Positions 62,673-64,000 of a DNA stretch of 64,000 nucleotides are shown piece after piece. A model generated the notes under the pieces. It was not told where the DNA came from, did no database searches, and saw only the letters and a list, made by a program, of their open reading frames with translations. The stretch spans positions 124,001 through 188,000 of the forward strand of contig JADJKB010000008.1 in NCBI GenBank assembly GCA_016706225.1, read 5' to 3'. The position numbers and the translations under genes were made by a program. Source of the stretch: Myxococcales bacterium. GTDB taxonomy: Bacteria > Myxococcota_A > Polyangia > Polyangiales > Polyangiaceae. How positions within the stretch are numbered: position 1 is the stretch's first letter; each line of letters starts with the position of its first letter.

Positions 62673-64000
62673 CTACTCCCAGCGACTCCACTCCGCCAGG
62701 TAATACGAGACCAGCGCTTGGTTGTTGAGGCGGTTGGGCTCGGCGGGAACTTCCCGCACGTCCGTCGGCAAATCGAACAGCGCCGTGAGCGTGACCGGGT
62801 CGAGGTAACGCAGCTGAGCCGGGGGCAGACGCGTGGGGATGACGACGGGTTCGGTCTTTGCCAGGACGAATCCCCAATCGGCGAAGCTCGGGACGAACAC
62901 GCGGTACGGCAGGACCTGGAAGCCGGCCTCGCGCAGGGTGTCCACGATGCACCAGAACGAGCGGCGGGCGAGCAGCGGCGAGGTCGACTGCACCGCGAGG
63001 GCGCCGCCTTTGGCGAGCCGCTCGCGAACGCGCCGATAGAGCTCGGCGCTGTAGAGCTTTCCTACCGCGTAGTTACTGGGATCGGGGAAGTCGAGCACGA
63101 TGACGTCGAAGGTCTCGTGGCTCTCGGCGATCCAGACCATTGCGTCGGCGTTGATCACGGTGACGCGCGGATCGGCGAAGGAACCTTCGTTCTGCCGGAC
63201 CAGCTCCGGCCGGGTCCGCGCGAGCTCGGTGACGGCGCGATCCAGGTCCACGAGCACTACCCTTTCGACGTCGGGCCAGCGCAGGATCTCGCGCACCGCG
63301 AGCCCGTCGCCGCCGCCGCCGACCAGGACCGTTCGGTGCGCGGCGGCTGCGCCCATCGCCGGGTGGACCAGCGCCTCGTGGTAACGGTGTTCGTCGCGGC
63401 TGGCGAACTGCAGGTTGCCGTTGAGGTGCAGGGCGAAACCGGCGCCGCGCTGCGACAGCACGATGCGTTGGTACGGTGAGGTCTCGGCGAAGAGCACCGG
63501 TCCGCCAAAAGCTTGGGCCTCCGCCAGCGCGGTCAGTCGACGGGACGACAGCAGCGCGAGTGCGAGCAGCACCAGCACGAAGACAGCGCGCAGCCGCGCG
63601 AGCGCCATGCCGCGGCGTTCTTCGGGCGTGTCGCCGCCAAGGGCCCAGGTTGAAGCGAGCCCAACGGCTGCGTTCAGGAGCCCACAGACCAGGGACGTGT
63701 TGACCAGTCCGAGTCGCGGCACGAGGAAGAAGGAGAACGCCAGCGAACCCACCAGCGCACCCGCGTAGTCGAAGGTGAGGGCGCGTGCGACCAGCTCCTT
63801 GAACTCGAGCTCGCGCCGGAGGATGCGCATCAGGAGCGGCAGCTCGAGCCCCACCAGCACGCCGACGGCAACGACGGTTGCGTAGAGGATCAGGCGAAAG
63901 GCATTCGTGTAGCTGAACGCCAGGAACAATCCCGGCGCGCTGAGGCCGCCGATCAGCGCGGTGCCGAGCTCGACATCGACGAAGAGCAACGCCAGGCGTC
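62673..64000 (-). CDS. Spermidine synthase-like membrane protein (5' end outside window)
   Basis: The frame stays open to the window edge, so the N-terminus is missing. At least four TM helices precede a SpeE-like methyltransferase-fold domain: LFAETSPYQRIVLSQ, LHLNGNLQFASRDEHRYHEALVHPAM, VLVGGGGDGLAVREIL (GGGDG), VVLVDLDRAV and VIVLDFPDPSN. These match polyamine aminopropyltransferases with an N-terminal membrane domain. The Asp-Phe-Pro-Asp-Pro loop replaces the usual D-S-(T/S)-D-P, so the substrate may differ from putrescine. Confidence 0.85.
   Translation of the reverse strand, partial: RLALLFVDVELGTALIGGLSAPGLFLAFSYTNAFRLILYATVVAVGVLVGLELPLLMRILRRELEFKELVARALTFDYAGALVGSLAFSFFLVPRLGLVNTSLVCGLLNAAVGLASTWALGGDTPEERRGMALARLRAVFVLVLLALALLSSRRLTALAEAQAFGGPVLFAETSPYQRIVLSQRGAGFALHLNGNLQFASRDEHRYHEALVHPAMGAAAAHRTVLVGGGGDGLAVREILRWPDVERVVLVDLDRAVTELARTRPELVRQNEGSFADPRVTVINADAMVWIAESHETFDVIVLDFPDPSNYAVGKLYSAELYRRVRERLAKGGALAVQSTSPLLARRSFWCIVDTLREAGFQVLPYRVFVPSFADWGFVLAKTEPVVIPTRLPPAQLRYLDPVTLTALFDLPTDVREVPAEPNRLNNQALVSYYLAEWSRWE

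Overview
The window is a 64 kb piece of a very GC-rich chromosome. It most likely comes from a myxobacterium (Myxococcota, Polyangiales/Sorangium-like). Evidence for this is MYXO-CTERM tails on secreted proteins, lipoproteins with long Gly/Ser linkers, a Pkn-type Ser/Thr kinase, an MglA-type GTPase, a PocR-type histidine kinase and strong G/C at third codon positions. The taxon is inferred; no rRNA gene is present. No phage, insertion sequence or CRISPR array was found.

Layout. 1-9.6 kb: end of a TonB-family gene, tRNA-Met, a large secreted subtilase, a REC-XRE regulator, an HD hydrolase, selD, a DUF2231-like membrane protein and a membrane-anchored LuxR-type regulator. selD reads through an in-frame TGA, so it is a selenoprotein. 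8.2-20.1 kb: a respiratory island. One minus-strand operon runs from a heme-copper-oxidase-like protein through a small membrane protein, a CuA subunit, the catalytic subunit, a second small membrane protein, a SCO copper chaperone and a cytochrome b/ferredoxin/MvhD-like fusion into tryptophanase. It is flanked by an Rrf2 regulator, a cytochrome c lipoprotein, an AhbD/NirJ-like radical SAM protein and a Crp/Fnr regulator. The catalytic subunit has Gln where oxidases carry the cross-linked Tyr, so a CuA-dependent NO reductase is a serious alternative to an O2 reductase.

20-32 kb: accessory genes. These are a caspase-like secreted protein, three WYL-type regulators (two reduced to the DNA-binding half), a YprB-like nuclease, a degenerate J-domain protein, a GH16 lipoprotein, a beta-helix lyase lipoprotein, and an AbiE-like pair in which the AbiEi-like partner carries an N-terminal PD-(D/E)XK-like domain. 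A frameshifted nuclease relic, a gene fragment and tRNA-Pro follow. 32-53.5 kb: mostly metabolism and envelope genes: etfBA, nadB (broken), a patatin-like protein lacking the catalytic Ser, a PrsW-like protease, a Tudor-knot lipoprotein, a FabH-like synthase, hflX, thrB, an M48 protease, a dynamin-like GTPase with argH, and an MglA-like/histidine kinase/thiL operon. 53.5-54.15 kb: a minisatellite of about 22 dyad-symmetric units between convergent genes. 54-64 kb: two related Cys-rich lipoproteins, B12-dependent ribonucleotide reductase, a Ser/Thr kinase, an acyl-CoA synthetase and a spermidine-synthase-like membrane protein running off the end.

Several genes look broken by one- or two-base deletions (about 30.45, 32.26, 36.39 and 51.54 kb) plus a nonsense codon in nadB. 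Deletion-type assembly errors should be excluded before calling these pseudogenes.
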